NCBI GenBank assembly: GCA_963677475.2
Contig: CAXXQD010000018.1
Location: forward strand, 186,001 to 250,000
Length of the DNA: 64,000 nt
Direction: 5' to 3'
DNA from: JABMQB01 sp963677475
GTDB taxonomy: Bacteria; Bacteroidota; Bacteroidia; Bacteroidales; Prolixibacteraceae
Shown here: piece after piece, positions 32,917-41,769 of the stretch
Numbering within the stretch: position 1 is the first letter of the stretch
Layout: every line of letters starts with the position of its first letter
Translations under genes and position numbers: made by a program
The notes under the pieces: generated by a model
What the model was told of the DNA's origin: nothing
The model's database searches: none
What the model saw: the letters and a program-made list of their open reading frames with translations, nothing else

Positions 32917-32945
32917 TTGTTTTTTCGATTAATTTTTTATATTCG
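32917..32945 (+). promoter_or_regulatory. Promoter for the DUF2795 gene
   Basis: TTG, an 18-bp spacer and TATATTCG (one mismatch to TAnnTTTG) precede the small gene starting at 32990, leaving a leader of about 40 nt. Confidence 0.5.
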
Positions 32946-32989
32946 CAAAAATTTAAAAATTGGTTGTATAACCTCTAAAATTAATTGCA

Positions 32990-33211
32990 ATGTATTGGAC
33001 ATTAGAATTAGCACAGAATCTGGAAGATGCCCCTTGGCCAGCGACTAAAGATGAATTGATTGATTATGGTATTCGTTCGGGAGCACCATTGGAGGTGATT
33101 GAAAATCTGCAGGAGATTGAAGATGAAGGGGAAATATATGAAAATATAGAAGACATTTGGCCAGATTATCCGAGTAAGGATGATTTTTTCTTTAACGAAG
33201 ATGAATATTAA
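32990..33211 (+). CDS. DUF2795 domain protein
   Basis: 73 residues, strongly acidic in its second half. The segment DAPWPATKDELIDYGIRSGAP and EVIENLQEIEDEGEIYENIEDIWPDYP fits DUF2795, a small helical domain of unknown function that is widespread as a stand-alone protein. It has its own promoter (32917-32945) and terminator (33234-33261), so it forms a separate, probably well-expressed unit. Confidence 0.85.
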   Translation: MYWTLELAQNLEDAPWPATKDELIDYGIRSGAPLEVIENLQEIEDEGEIYENIEDIWPDYPSKDDFFFNEDEY

Positions 33212-33233
33212 AATTATTCTACGATAGACTTAA

Positions 33234-33261
33234 GAGCAGGATTTATAGTCCTGCTTTTTTT
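33234..33261 (+). terminator. Rho-independent terminator after the DUF2795 gene
   Basis: AGCAGGA and TCCTGCT form a 7-bp perfect stem around TTTATAG, followed by seven T. It ends the small monocistronic unit. Confidence 0.85.
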
Positions 33262-33430
33262 GTGCCATTTTAAAAATGACCGAAGCTTGAAGACCGAAGT
33301 CAGGAAGTAAATGGTTGAATGTTTTTCCTCCGCTTTCGAATTTCTTTCCAGCAAAAAAACTTCAATTTTATCAAACTTACCTTCGGCATGCGTTCGATTC
33401 AAAGATTAAGTATTCTCGGTAAATGTTTTA

Positions 33431-34996
33431 TTAGGGATTTTTTGCAGGTGGAGTTGTTTTAAACACATCGTCTTTGGTGAGAGGGCGCCTGTCGGCATGC
33501 CATCCGAAACCGTTTAACCTTCGTTGTCCATCTTCTAATTGTCCTAATGGATTTAGCACTCCTTCAGGATTTGAAAGAAACTTAATCCGATGAACAGCTC
33601 CTTCCTTAAAAATTATTTGAATTTTGCTACTTTCCGCACCGTTTAATCCAACTGTTTCATTCTTATCAACAGCATAATATAAGGTTTGCCCGTTTCCCTC
33701 CACGTCAATTTTTTGGAGGGTTCCATCCTGCACGTAACCCACCATTTTTTTTCCTTTTATCTGGTCAAACATAATGGTATCCCGTTTCGAGATAATAAAT
33801 GAATTGTTATTCATGTGTACTTGGTTTGGGGCATTCTCATACGATTTCATCTCAATCAGGTCAGCAGTCATTTGACGTATCCCAGACCATAAAATTGGAT
33901 TAGTATGTAAAAAAATGGTCGAGTCTTTTGTATAATAAACCAGTGAATCGCAATTGCCCTGAATATCGTTCCTGAAAAAACGGACCGAATGGTATGCTTT
34001 CACTATTTTTTCATCCATCACGGTATCGGGTATTGAGGTTAAGGTGTCGGCATGTAAATATAAAGTATCTTCTTTGCTGTACAATGTTAGAAGGGCTGAA
34101 TCGGTGACTAACGACATATTCAGGTTATCGTCGTAAACAACAAAATTGCCGTTCACTTTAATTTGCTTTTCCTGGTCGTAGAGTTCAACTGAGCCGTAGG
34201 CATGGCCTTTACCGGCTTTTTTAAAATATTCGATGGTATCGCCCCTAATCGATTGTTCTTTGTTTTGGATAAAGGTATTTTTAATCAGTTCCGATTCCCC
34301 TGTAATTGAATTGTACCAGCCGTCTTCGGCATAGATAGTGGTTACCGAATCCCAGATAGTTGTTGGCCCTTCAATACTAATAATATTGGTGCTGGTGTTA
34401 TAAATCAAAGTGTCACTCAAAAGGGTAAAATCCTCGTTTTGTACCTTCACATCCTTATAAAAGTAAGCCAAATCCTGGTTCATAAAATATTGCCCAATAA
34501 TGCTTGTTAGGGTATTGGTACTGTCCACAATTTGTCCATAATCCTGATAGTAGGCAATGTTGTTTTCCAAATCGTAATTTAGAGTGTCTGAAGTAAGAGT
34601 TGTTCCCTGCCTTATATTAATTAGCCGAACATTTCCCACTGCAATTGCCTGGCGCAAGTTCCCGTTATAAAACAAGTAGTTCGAGTGAAGTAGCACTGTA
34701 TCTCCCTGGTTTATCGTAACATTCCCGTAAGCATCCATGTTATTGCTGGTATTGTATACATACGAACTATCGCAAAACATTAATGCTCCTTTGTGCATCA
34801 GTTCAACGTGCCCCACAAGTCGTTGTGCGTCTTTTAAGTCATCTTTCTGAATCAATTCATCGGCATGGATAATCTCCACCCGTTTTTTTTCTTGTGCCAA
34901 TAAAGAACCAGAAAACAATGAGGCAAGCATTACCATTCCAGCAATGAGGCACTGGTTAAATTTTAAAAATGTTCTATCAGGAAAGATTTCCTTCAT
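33431..34996 (-). CDS. OstA-like (LptA/LptD-N type) exported protein
   Basis: 521 residues with a signal peptide (VMLASLFSGSLLAQ). The mature protein consists of repeated beta strands of the OstA type (for example ADELIQKDDLKDAQRLVGHVEL, YGNVTINQGDTVLLHSNYLFY, AYGSVELYDQEKQIKVNG), a long beta-taco that binds lipid A chains in LptA/LptC proteins. It lacks an outer-membrane LptD barrel, so it is a periplasmic LPS-transport-like factor. Its ATG overlaps the moxR stop by one base (TAATG), and it ends the envelope-biogenesis cluster of surA-like genes. Confidence 0.85.
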   Translation of the reverse strand: MKEIFPDRTFLKFNQCLIAGMVMLASLFSGSLLAQEKKRVEIIHADELIQKDDLKDAQRLVGHVELMHKGALMFCDSSYVYNTSNNMDAYGNVTINQGDTVLLHSNYLFYNGNLRQAIAVGNVRLINIRQGTTLTSDTLNYDLENNIAYYQDYGQIVDSTNTLTSIIGQYFMNQDLAYFYKDVKVQNEDFTLLSDTLIYNTSTNIISIEGPTTIWDSVTTIYAEDGWYNSITGESELIKNTFIQNKEQSIRGDTIEYFKKAGKGHAYGSVELYDQEKQIKVNGNFVVYDDNLNMSLVTDSALLTLYSKEDTLYLHADTLTSIPDTVMDEKIVKAYHSVRFFRNDIQGNCDSLVYYTKDSTIFLHTNPILWSGIRQMTADLIEMKSYENAPNQVHMNNNSFIISKRDTIMFDQIKGKKMVGYVQDGTLQKIDVEGNGQTLYYAVDKNETVGLNGAESSKIQIIFKEGAVHRIKFLSNPEGVLNPLGQLEDGQRRLNGFGWHADRRPLTKDDVFKTTPPAKNP

Positions 34997-35958
34997 TACA
35001 ACAATTTATTGATTATTTCATCCACGTGGATGTTTTCAGCCTCCGCCTTATAATTTTTAATAATCCGATGGCGTAATATTGTGGCTGCTATTGCTTTCAC
35101 ATCTTCAATGTCGGGTGAATATTTTCCATGGATTGCTGCATGTGTTTTTGCGCCCAAAACCAGGTATTGTGAAGCCCTTGGCCCTGCTCCCCACTTCAGG
35201 TACTGGTTGGCAACTTCCGATGCTTCTTTGGTGCCTGGGCGGGTTTTTGCTGCCAGTCCAACGGCATATCTCAGCACGTTATCGTTAATTGGTATTTTCC
35301 GTACCAATTCCTGGAAAAAGCGGATTTCTTCCCCTGAAATTACAGGGCTGATCTCCATGTTGAAGGTTGAAGTCGTATTTCTTACAATGGTAAGTTCATC
35401 TTCCAAAGCAGGATAGTCGAGCCAAATGGAGAACATAAATCGGTCGAGTTGTGCTTCGGGAAGAGGGTAGGTCCCTTCCTGCTCAATCGGGTTTTGGGTT
35501 GCCAAAACAAAAAATGGCTTGTCTAGTTCGAAACGTTGGCCGGCGGCAGTAATTGCCCTTTCCTGCATCGCTTCCAAAAGTGCCGATTGGGTTTTTGGAG
35601 GGGTCCTGTTAATCTCATCAGCTAACAGGATATTTGTAAAAATTGGTCCCTGAATGAATTTGAACTGACGCTCTTTATCCAGTATTTCAGTTCCTGTAAT
35701 ATCCGAAGGCATTAGGTCTGGCGTAAATTGGATGCGGTTGTATTTCAGTCCTAATACTTTTCCGATTGAGGTAACCAGCAAAGTTTTTGCCAGCCCGGGA
35801 ACTCCAATCAATAAACAGTGGCCGCGACTAAATAAGGAAATTAAAACCTGGTTTATTATCTCGTCCTGCCCATAAATGACTTTTTGAATTTCTGCTTTTA
35901 AAAGATCAAATTTTGATTTCAGGGCGTCCAGGGCTTCCACATCGTTTTTATACTTCAT
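34996..35958 (-). CDS. MoxR-family AAA+ ATPase
   Basis: 320 residues. Walker A-type loop LIGVPGLAKTLL, Walker B LLADEINRTPPKTQSALLEAM, sensor ATQNPIEQEGTYPLPEAQLDRF (seen in two parts), Arg finger region and C-terminal lid are all present. MoxR ATPases act as chaperones that insert or mature partner proteins, often with VWA-domain proteins, which are not adjacent here. It sits between the SurA-like gene (10 bp) and the OstA-like gene (1-base overlap), implying work in envelope biogenesis. Confidence 0.93.
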   Translation of the reverse strand: MKYKNDVEALDALKSKFDLLKAEIQKVIYGQDEIINQVLISLFSRGHCLLIGVPGLAKTLLVTSIGKVLGLKYNRIQFTPDLMPSDITGTEILDKERQFKFIQGPIFTNILLADEINRTPPKTQSALLEAMQERAITAAGQRFELDKPFFVLATQNPIEQEGTYPLPEAQLDRFMFSIWLDYPALEDELTIVRNTTSTFNMEISPVISGEEIRFFQELVRKIPINDNVLRYAVGLAAKTRPGTKEASEVANQYLKWGAGPRASQYLVLGAKTHAAIHGKYSPDIEDVKAIAATILRHRIIKNYKAEAENIHVDEIINKLL

Positions 35959-35968
35959 TGGAATCTAT

Positions 35969-37321
35969 TTATTTTAACCAATTTTTATAATTGAAGTTGC
36001 AGTTTCCGTAGGTTTCATCAATATGGATGTAATTATCAGCTTGTTGTTTTGAAATCCATTCCTGCATTACTTCTTCTTTTTTTGATGCCAAAAAAGCATT
36101 GGCAATTGCCTGGTAATCTTCTTGAATATTTGCTTTGTGCTCTTCCACTTTTTTAAGAAGTTTCACAACTTTATATACCGACTGCCTGCTATTTGGGTCC
36201 TCGGTTTTAAATGGTTCCGAAATTTCGTTGATATGCAGTTTTGTGATCACTTTACTTACATCCGGATCAAGGTCTTCAATTTTAAATTTTGATGACATTG
36301 TATTTGGATTGATAACCATACCAGCGTTATTCCTACTTTGTTTATCAAACGAATAACGGGCGGCAGCTTCACCAAAACTAATGTCTTCTTTGCGGATCGC
36401 ATTTGCAAGGGTATCTAATGCATTTGAAGCTTCTTCCATTGCTTCGGGAGCAATTTTCGGGGTCATCAGAATGTGCCGTGTATTAATTTTTTCACCTTTT
36501 CTATCCACCAATTGAATAATATGGTAGCCAAATTCACTTTTAACCACGTTAGAAACTTTATCGGGTTTTAGGTTAAATGCAACAGCTGCATAGGCAGGGT
36601 CAAGTTGCGCACGGCCTGAATAACCAATAACGCCACCAACCGATGCTGAAGGTCCTTCGGAATACATTACAGCCATGGTTGCAAAACTGGTTCCTTCTTC
36701 AATCCTTTTTTTGTATTCCCTAAGTTTTGATTTAATCCGGTTCTCTTCGCTTTGTTCCACTTTTGGTTGCAATGTAATTTGTGCATATTCATATTGTGTC
36801 GGGATCACCGGAATATCTTCCGGGGCCATTTTTCGGAAAAATGCCCTTACTTCGGCAGGAGTGACTGTAACATTCTCCACAATTTTACTCTGCATCTGCT
36901 GGGTGAGCAATCGGTTTTTTATCATTTCCTGCATATCGGCTTTAATTAGTGCCAATGGTTTTTTAAAATATTCAACCACTGCAGCTTCCGATCCAAAATA
37001 ATCAAGGTACTGCTGAATTTGGCCATCCAACTGTTGGTTGATTTGGCTTGGAGTTGCTTCAATTAAGGTATCCAGTTCGGCTTCTGCAAGCAATAATTTA
37101 TCGATGAGCAAACTTTCCAAAACTTCGCATTTCATGTCGCCATCAGAAGTTATTCCGGATGCCTGATTTTGCATGTACATCTGTTCAATATCGGACTTCA
37201 GAATAATATTTCCCCCAACAACAGCAACTATTTGGTCAATAACCTTGTCTTGTGCAAGTGTGAAAAATGGCGATAGTAACAAGACCATTACCACAATCTT
37301 TCTGTTTAATCTCTTCCGCAT
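35969..37321 (-). CDS. SurA-like peptidyl-prolyl isomerase / periplasmic chaperone
   Basis: 450 residues from the ATG at 37321, 4 bp after the upstream stop; a TTG at 37336 would overlap it. The signal peptide ends at FFTLAQ. A SurA N-terminal chaperone segment (DQIVAVVGGNIILKSDIE...) is followed by two parvulin-like domains (about 165-265 and 275-375), each with the GG(V/M)I and F.T.YGYHIIQ-type strands (FGYHIIQLVDRKGEKI in the first). SurA escorts outer-membrane proteins to BamA. It is third of the three consecutive PPIase-like genes here. Confidence 0.88.
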   Translation of the reverse strand: MRKRLNRKIVVMVLLLSPFFTLAQDKVIDQIVAVVGGNIILKSDIEQMYMQNQASGITSDGDMKCEVLESLLIDKLLLAEAELDTLIEATPSQINQQLDGQIQQYLDYFGSEAAVVEYFKKPLALIKADMQEMIKNRLLTQQMQSKIVENVTVTPAEVRAFFRKMAPEDIPVIPTQYEYAQITLQPKVEQSEENRIKSKLREYKKRIEEGTSFATMAVMYSEGPSASVGGVIGYSGRAQLDPAYAAVAFNLKPDKVSNVVKSEFGYHIIQLVDRKGEKINTRHILMTPKIAPEAMEEASNALDTLANAIRKEDISFGEAAARYSFDKQSRNNAGMVINPNTMSSKFKIEDLDPDVSKVITKLHINEISEPFKTEDPNSRQSVYKVVKLLKKVEEHKANIQEDYQAIANAFLASKKEEVMQEWISKQQADNYIHIDETYGNCNFNYKNWLK

Positions 37322-37325
37322 GGCT

Positions 37326-38174
37326 CTAATTTTCAAAATTATGTATTTTAAATTTTTTTGATCTGATCCCTTCCTGATAAATCTCTTCTTCAGTATCTTT
37401 TAGAAAATCAATTTTTCTGATATTAAGTATCAGGTTTTTAATGTTTTCGCTAACGTGCTCAACTGGTGCAGTTTGTCCGGTTAATTTGAAATCGTTAATA
37501 TATGCCAGGTAATAGTAGCTCGAATCCCGGGTTTCAATTACCTTGTTTCGTGCCAAATACCTTTCAGGATTGGTAATTTCTTCCGGGATATTTGTACTAA
37601 CCACATTAAAATTCACCCATCTGTTATCAAAAATATCGTAGGATTTTGCATACCGGATACAAAAATCATTTAGTTCATTTAGGCTTTCTTCAGTGTTTTC
37701 GTTACACAGCGATTTTAAGCGGTCAGGTTCTGCAAATTCGTTCGGTATTTTTATAAAAACAGCTTTTACTATGTTATTGCGCAGTAAAAAGTTTGACTGG
37801 TTTTTAGTGTAATAATCCAATATTTGCTCCTCAGTGACAGTTGTATCCATTTTTTGCCGCACCAGTTCCTTTTTGTATTTATAGGTAATTAGCGACTGTC
37901 GGTATTCCTCCAACTCTTTTTGAACGTTCTTATTGTTTTCGCTTAAGTTTTCTTCTGCTTTATTTAATACAAGTTCCTTTCGTACCCAGTTCCGTATAAA
38001 GTCTTGTGCCATGGCAGCACTGTCTTCTGCCGATAAATTATCTGGCAAAAATACAGTTAAATCGGAAAGGTATAATACCCTTTCTTCAACACTTGCCAAT
38101 TTCACATCTTCGGTATGTGTGTCGCAACCGAATACCACCATTGCGAAAATGATATATACGAAGTGCTTGTACAC
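37326..38174 (-). CDS. SurA/parvulin-related lipoprotein
   Basis: 282 residues with a GTG start that overlaps the upstream stop by one base (TAGTG). The signal ends in a lipobox, VVFGC (C17). The rest matches the N-terminal helical SurA/PpiD layout (AQDFIRNWVRKELVLNKAEENL, EEQILDYYTKNQSNF), but no complete parvulin domain with its conserved His/Cys set is visible, so isomerase activity is doubtful. A chaperone role for outer-membrane proteins with its flanking paralogues is inferred. Confidence 0.75.
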   Translation of the reverse strand: MYKHFVYIIFAMVVFGCDTHTEDVKLASVEERVLYLSDLTVFLPDNLSAEDSAAMAQDFIRNWVRKELVLNKAEENLSENNKNVQKELEEYRQSLITYKYKKELVRQKMDTTVTEEQILDYYTKNQSNFLLRNNIVKAVFIKIPNEFAEPDRLKSLCNENTEESLNELNDFCIRYAKSYDIFDNRWVNFNVVSTNIPEEITNPERYLARNKVIETRDSSYYYLAYINDFKLTGQTAPVEHVSENIKNLILNIRKIDFLKDTEEEIYQEGIRSKKFKIHNFEN

Positions 38175-40114
38175 TATACTTCTTTAATTTTTTTAAGTAC
38201 GCTTTTATAAACCTTTACTTTGTATTTATCCCGAAGAATTTCTACCCATTTCTTTTCCAAATGGTTTTGATAATCGGATATGTACATTCCCCTGGCTTCA
38301 TTCAGGGTTTTTGCTTCACTGCCTACCTTATCGCCCCGGATATAAACCAGGTTCTCATCGATATTTTTTGGTTTTTCCATTTCCCAAACATAGTAATCAA
38401 CGATTGGGTTGGCTCCTTGTTCCCAGGCTCCATCTTCAATGGTAACCAGTTGGTCATCAGTGTTTATTATGTCTAATATTTCCTGTACAGGCACGTTGCT
38501 TTCAAAGTAAGAATCAACCTTATCGCGCGTTTCTTGATTTTTGCATGTGATAATGAGTCCTTTAAAACGATCCCCCCAGAAGTATTTATCTTTGTTCACA
38601 TTGTAATGTGCTTCCAGTCCGGTAGTATCGGTTGCTGCAAAATTCCAGATTTTTTGTTCCGAAAGGTTGAATAACAAAATACCATCGTGGTATTCTTTCA
38701 GTAAATATTTAAAATCAGGATATTTTTCTTCCAACTTACTGTCTTCATAATTGGTGATCTTGGTTTCAGCCCAGCTTTTGAAAATTTGCTTAAATACCGA
38801 CTCGCTTATATTTGACAGTTGCAATTGATGTGATTCAATGTATTTTTGGAAACTGTCGGAAGTATAAGAAACACTATCCAGCATAAAGAGCCCAATCGGG
38901 CCTTCGTTTTTTAAATCTTCCATATTCGCAGAAGAACCAATTTGCTGGTAAAAAGATTTCATGTTTTCCTTATTTTCTTGAAATTGGTATTCTTTTTTCA
39001 TCTTTGCAATAAACGCGGCTTTGTTCCGGTTTGAGCGGTCTGCATCTTTTCTGATTTTTTGCTCGATTTCCCCTTTTACTTCTTCAAATGGGGGTATTGG
39101 TTTGTAATCCAAACGTTTGATAATATGATATCCATAAGATGTAACAACAGCATCGGTAAAGTCACCATCTTTTTCAAGCGCAAAAGCTGCTTCACTAAAC
39201 GATGCGATCATGTTCGAGGTAGAAAACCATGGAATTTCGCCACCATTTTTTGCAGAACGCTTATCATCAGAAAATTGCTTTGCAAGCTCGGCAAAATCCC
39301 GGCCATTTTCAAGCAGCGCATGCACAGAATCAATGGTGTTTTTCAATTTGTTCCTTTGCTCTGTTGTCGAATTTTCCGGAAACGACTTCATAATATGGGC
39401 ACATTTAATTTGTCCTTTTGCCGGGCGGATAGAATTCACTCTTAAGATATGGTAACCATAGTCAGTTCTAACAGGTTTACTTATTTCTCCAATAGGGGTA
39501 GTAAAAGCAGCTTCTTCAAACGGATACACCATTTGAAATGCTGAAAAATAACCAAGCTTTCCTTTGTTGGATTTTGCAGATGGATCTTCAGAATTTTCAA
39601 AAGCTAGTTTTTCGAAATTTGCCCCTCCTTCAACAATCCTGTTCCTAATAGCATTGATTTTATTATATGCATCCAATGTATCCTTTCCTGTGGCATTTTT
39701 GTCGAGCCTGATAAGAATGTGGCTGGCATTTACCTCCAGCGTTTTTCTCCGGTACATCTCTTCCACCATTTTTTCGTTGAAGGAGATGTCGGTAAGATAG
39801 GTGGATGCCAGGTCTTTTCTATAGCCGTTTAATTCATCCAGAAAAGTTTTTACAGTATCTAATCCAAGCGCCTGGGCCTCTTCAACCTTAAGTTTAAAGT
39901 TGACGAATAATTCCAAATATTCTTTTGGCGTCAGCTTTTTCGATTCATCAAACAGGTTTTTGTTGTTTTTTTCATAAATACGGACAAATTCTTCGGTTGA
40001 GATTGGCTTATCGTTAATTTTTAAAAGCACTCCTTTATCTCTCTTGCCCATTGCAGTCCCATAGAACAGGGTAATGGCTATTAGTAAATTTGCAACAATT
40101 TTTAAGTTTGGCAT
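38174..40114 (-). CDS. Peptidyl-prolyl cis-trans isomerase with two parvulin domains
   Basis: 646 residues. After the signal peptide (ending near GTAMGK) comes a chaperone segment (LLKINDKPISTEEFVRIYEK). Two parvulin domains follow, at about 125-220 (ASHILIRL, GKLGYFSAFQMVYPFEEAAF, YGYHILRV) and 230-335 (CAHIMKSF, GGEIPWFST, FSEAAFALEKDG, YGYHIIKR). The C-terminal 280 residues are helical and unassigned. It lies 45 bp after guaB and heads the PPIase-MoxR-OstA run, in which every following gap is 10 bp or less. Confidence 0.88.
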   Translation of the reverse strand: MPNLKIVANLLIAITLFYGTAMGKRDKGVLLKINDKPISTEEFVRIYEKNNKNLFDESKKLTPKEYLELFVNFKLKVEEAQALGLDTVKTFLDELNGYRKDLASTYLTDISFNEKMVEEMYRRKTLEVNASHILIRLDKNATGKDTLDAYNKINAIRNRIVEGGANFEKLAFENSEDPSAKSNKGKLGYFSAFQMVYPFEEAAFTTPIGEISKPVRTDYGYHILRVNSIRPAKGQIKCAHIMKSFPENSTTEQRNKLKNTIDSVHALLENGRDFAELAKQFSDDKRSAKNGGEIPWFSTSNMIASFSEAAFALEKDGDFTDAVVTSYGYHIIKRLDYKPIPPFEEVKGEIEQKIRKDADRSNRNKAAFIAKMKKEYQFQENKENMKSFYQQIGSSANMEDLKNEGPIGLFMLDSVSYTSDSFQKYIESHQLQLSNISESVFKQIFKSWAETKITNYEDSKLEEKYPDFKYLLKEYHDGILLFNLSEQKIWNFAATDTTGLEAHYNVNKDKYFWGDRFKGLIITCKNQETRDKVDSYFESNVPVQEILDIINTDDQLVTIEDGAWEQGANPIVDYYVWEMEKPKNIDENLVYIRGDKVGSEAKTLNEARGMYISDYQNHLEKKWVEILRDKYKVKVYKSVLKKIKEV

Positions 40115-40159
40115 AATCAGAATATTCTACTATTTAAGGTTAATGTAATTCAACGAAAT

Positions 40160-41632
40160 TTAGCGTACGCTATAATTTGGTGCTTCACGGGTAATTGTAA
40201 CATCATGCGGATGGCTTTCTTGTACCCCGGCATTCGAGATACGTACAAATTTGGCATGTTGAAGTGCCTGTATGTTTTTAGCCCCGCAATAACCCATTCC
40301 GGCTCTTAGCCCTCCAATAATCTGGAACAGGACTTCGTAAAGCAAGCCTTTAAATGGAACCCGAGCAGCGATCCCTTCAGGGACTAATTTTTTAATATCG
40401 TCTTCCATATCCTGGAAATACCTGTCTTTTGACCCCTTTTGCATGGCTTCAACAGAACCCATACCGCGGTATGATTTGAATTTCCTTCCCTGGAATAAAA
40501 TAGTCTCGCCTGGTGATTCTTCCACACCGGCAAACAATCCACCAGCCATAACGGAGTGAGCCCCCGCAGCAAGAGCTTTCACCACATCTCCTGAATAACG
40601 AATTCCACCATCGGCAATAACCGGAACACCTGAATCTTTAATGGCTTTGGCAACATTATAAATTGCAGATAGTTGTGGCATTCCCACACCCGCAATAACA
40701 CGGGTTGTACAAATTGATCCGGGGCCAATTCCGACTTTAACTGCATCAGCACCTGCCAATACAAGATCGGTTGCAGCTTCGGCAGTCGCAATGTTTCCAA
40801 CAACAACATCTTTTTCAGGGTATTTTGCCTTTACTTTTTTAAGCATTTCAAGTACACCAATTGAATGGCCATGTGCAGTATCAATAACAATGGCATCAAC
40901 CTGCGCTTTTACCAATTCGTCAACCCTTTCGAGGGTATCGGCGCCAATGCCAACAGCAGCGGCAACCCGTAACCTTCCTTTTTCATCTTTACATGCAAAA
41001 GGTTTGTCTTTTGCCTTGGTGATATCTTTATAGGTAACCAGCCCGATAAGTTTATTGTCTGTATTAACAACGGGCAGTTTTTCAATTTTATGTTTTTGTA
41101 GGATTTGAGCAGCACGCTCCAAGTCAGTTGATTCAGTTGTTGTTACCAGATTACTGGAAGTCATAACCTCAGAAATCGGACGTTTCATGTTTCTTTCAAA
41201 CCGAAGGTCGCGATTGGTCACGATGCCCACCAAATAATTGTCTTCGGTTACAACCGGGATGCCACCAATTTTAAAATTTGCCATGATGGTTAACGCATCC
41301 TGAACGTTTTTTTCTTTGGCTATCGTAATCGGATCGTAAATCATCCCGTTTTCTGCCCGTTTTACTATCATTACTTGTTTTGCCTGTTCATCAATGCTCA
41401 TGTTTTTATGAATAACGCCGATGCCACCTTCCCTAGCAATTGAAATGGCCAGTTTTGACTCGGTAACAGTATCCATAGCTGCTGAAACAATGGGAGTGTT
41501 TAAAACAATTGATCGGGTAAATTTCGTTTTTAACTCAACATCCCTGGGTAAAACCTCTGAATATGAAGGAAGTAATAGTACATCATCAAAGGTCAAACCT
41601 TCTGTTAATATTTTTTCTGATAGAAACGACAT
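40160..41632 (-). CDS. guaB: Inosine-5'-monophosphate dehydrogenase
   Basis: 490 residues, normal bacterial length. IMPDH oxidises IMP to XMP with NAD+, the committed step of GTP synthesis. The (beta/alpha)8 barrel is interrupted by two CBS domains (about 95-210). The catalytic loop GIGPGSICTTR contains the active Cys, and ADGGIRYSGDVVKALAAGA and the flap region (SYRGMGSVEAMQKGSKDRYF) are intact. A possible -7 box lies about 33 bp upstream on the minus strand (CAAAACTA at 41665-41672, read TAGTTTTG). It is divergent from recQ. Confidence 0.96.
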   Translation of the reverse strand: MSFLSEKILTEGLTFDDVLLLPSYSEVLPRDVELKTKFTRSIVLNTPIVSAAMDTVTESKLAISIAREGGIGVIHKNMSIDEQAKQVMIVKRAENGMIYDPITIAKEKNVQDALTIMANFKIGGIPVVTEDNYLVGIVTNRDLRFERNMKRPISEVMTSSNLVTTTESTDLERAAQILQKHKIEKLPVVNTDNKLIGLVTYKDITKAKDKPFACKDEKGRLRVAAAVGIGADTLERVDELVKAQVDAIVIDTAHGHSIGVLEMLKKVKAKYPEKDVVVGNIATAEAATDLVLAGADAVKVGIGPGSICTTRVIAGVGMPQLSAIYNVAKAIKDSGVPVIADGGIRYSGDVVKALAAGAHSVMAGGLFAGVEESPGETILFQGRKFKSYRGMGSVEAMQKGSKDRYFQDMEDDIKKLVPEGIAARVPFKGLLYEVLFQIIGGLRAGMGYCGAKNIQALQHAKFVRISNAGVQESHPHDVTITREAPNYSVR

Positions 41633-41664
41633 TTGTTTGTATTTTTATATTTTTATTTAAACGG

Positions 41665-41672
41665 CAAAACTA
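41665..41672 (-). promoter_or_regulatory. Candidate -7 box for guaB
   Basis: On the minus strand this reads TAGTTTTG, a match to TAnnTTTG, 33 bp before the guaB start. No good TTG -33 element at the usual distance was found, so this is tentative. Confidence 0.3.
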
Positions 41673-41769
41673 CAAAAAATAATAGATACTTCTTGTTTTT
41701 TATTTTAACCTGAATAGGCATTTCGGGTATAAAAATTGTTAAAGGTTGAAATGAATTCTTAAAAAATAC

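Noticed and set aside
33214..33402. Minus-strand frame over the DUF2795 terminator
   Set aside because: It overlaps the terminator hairpin, has no ribosome-binding context and no family resemblance.
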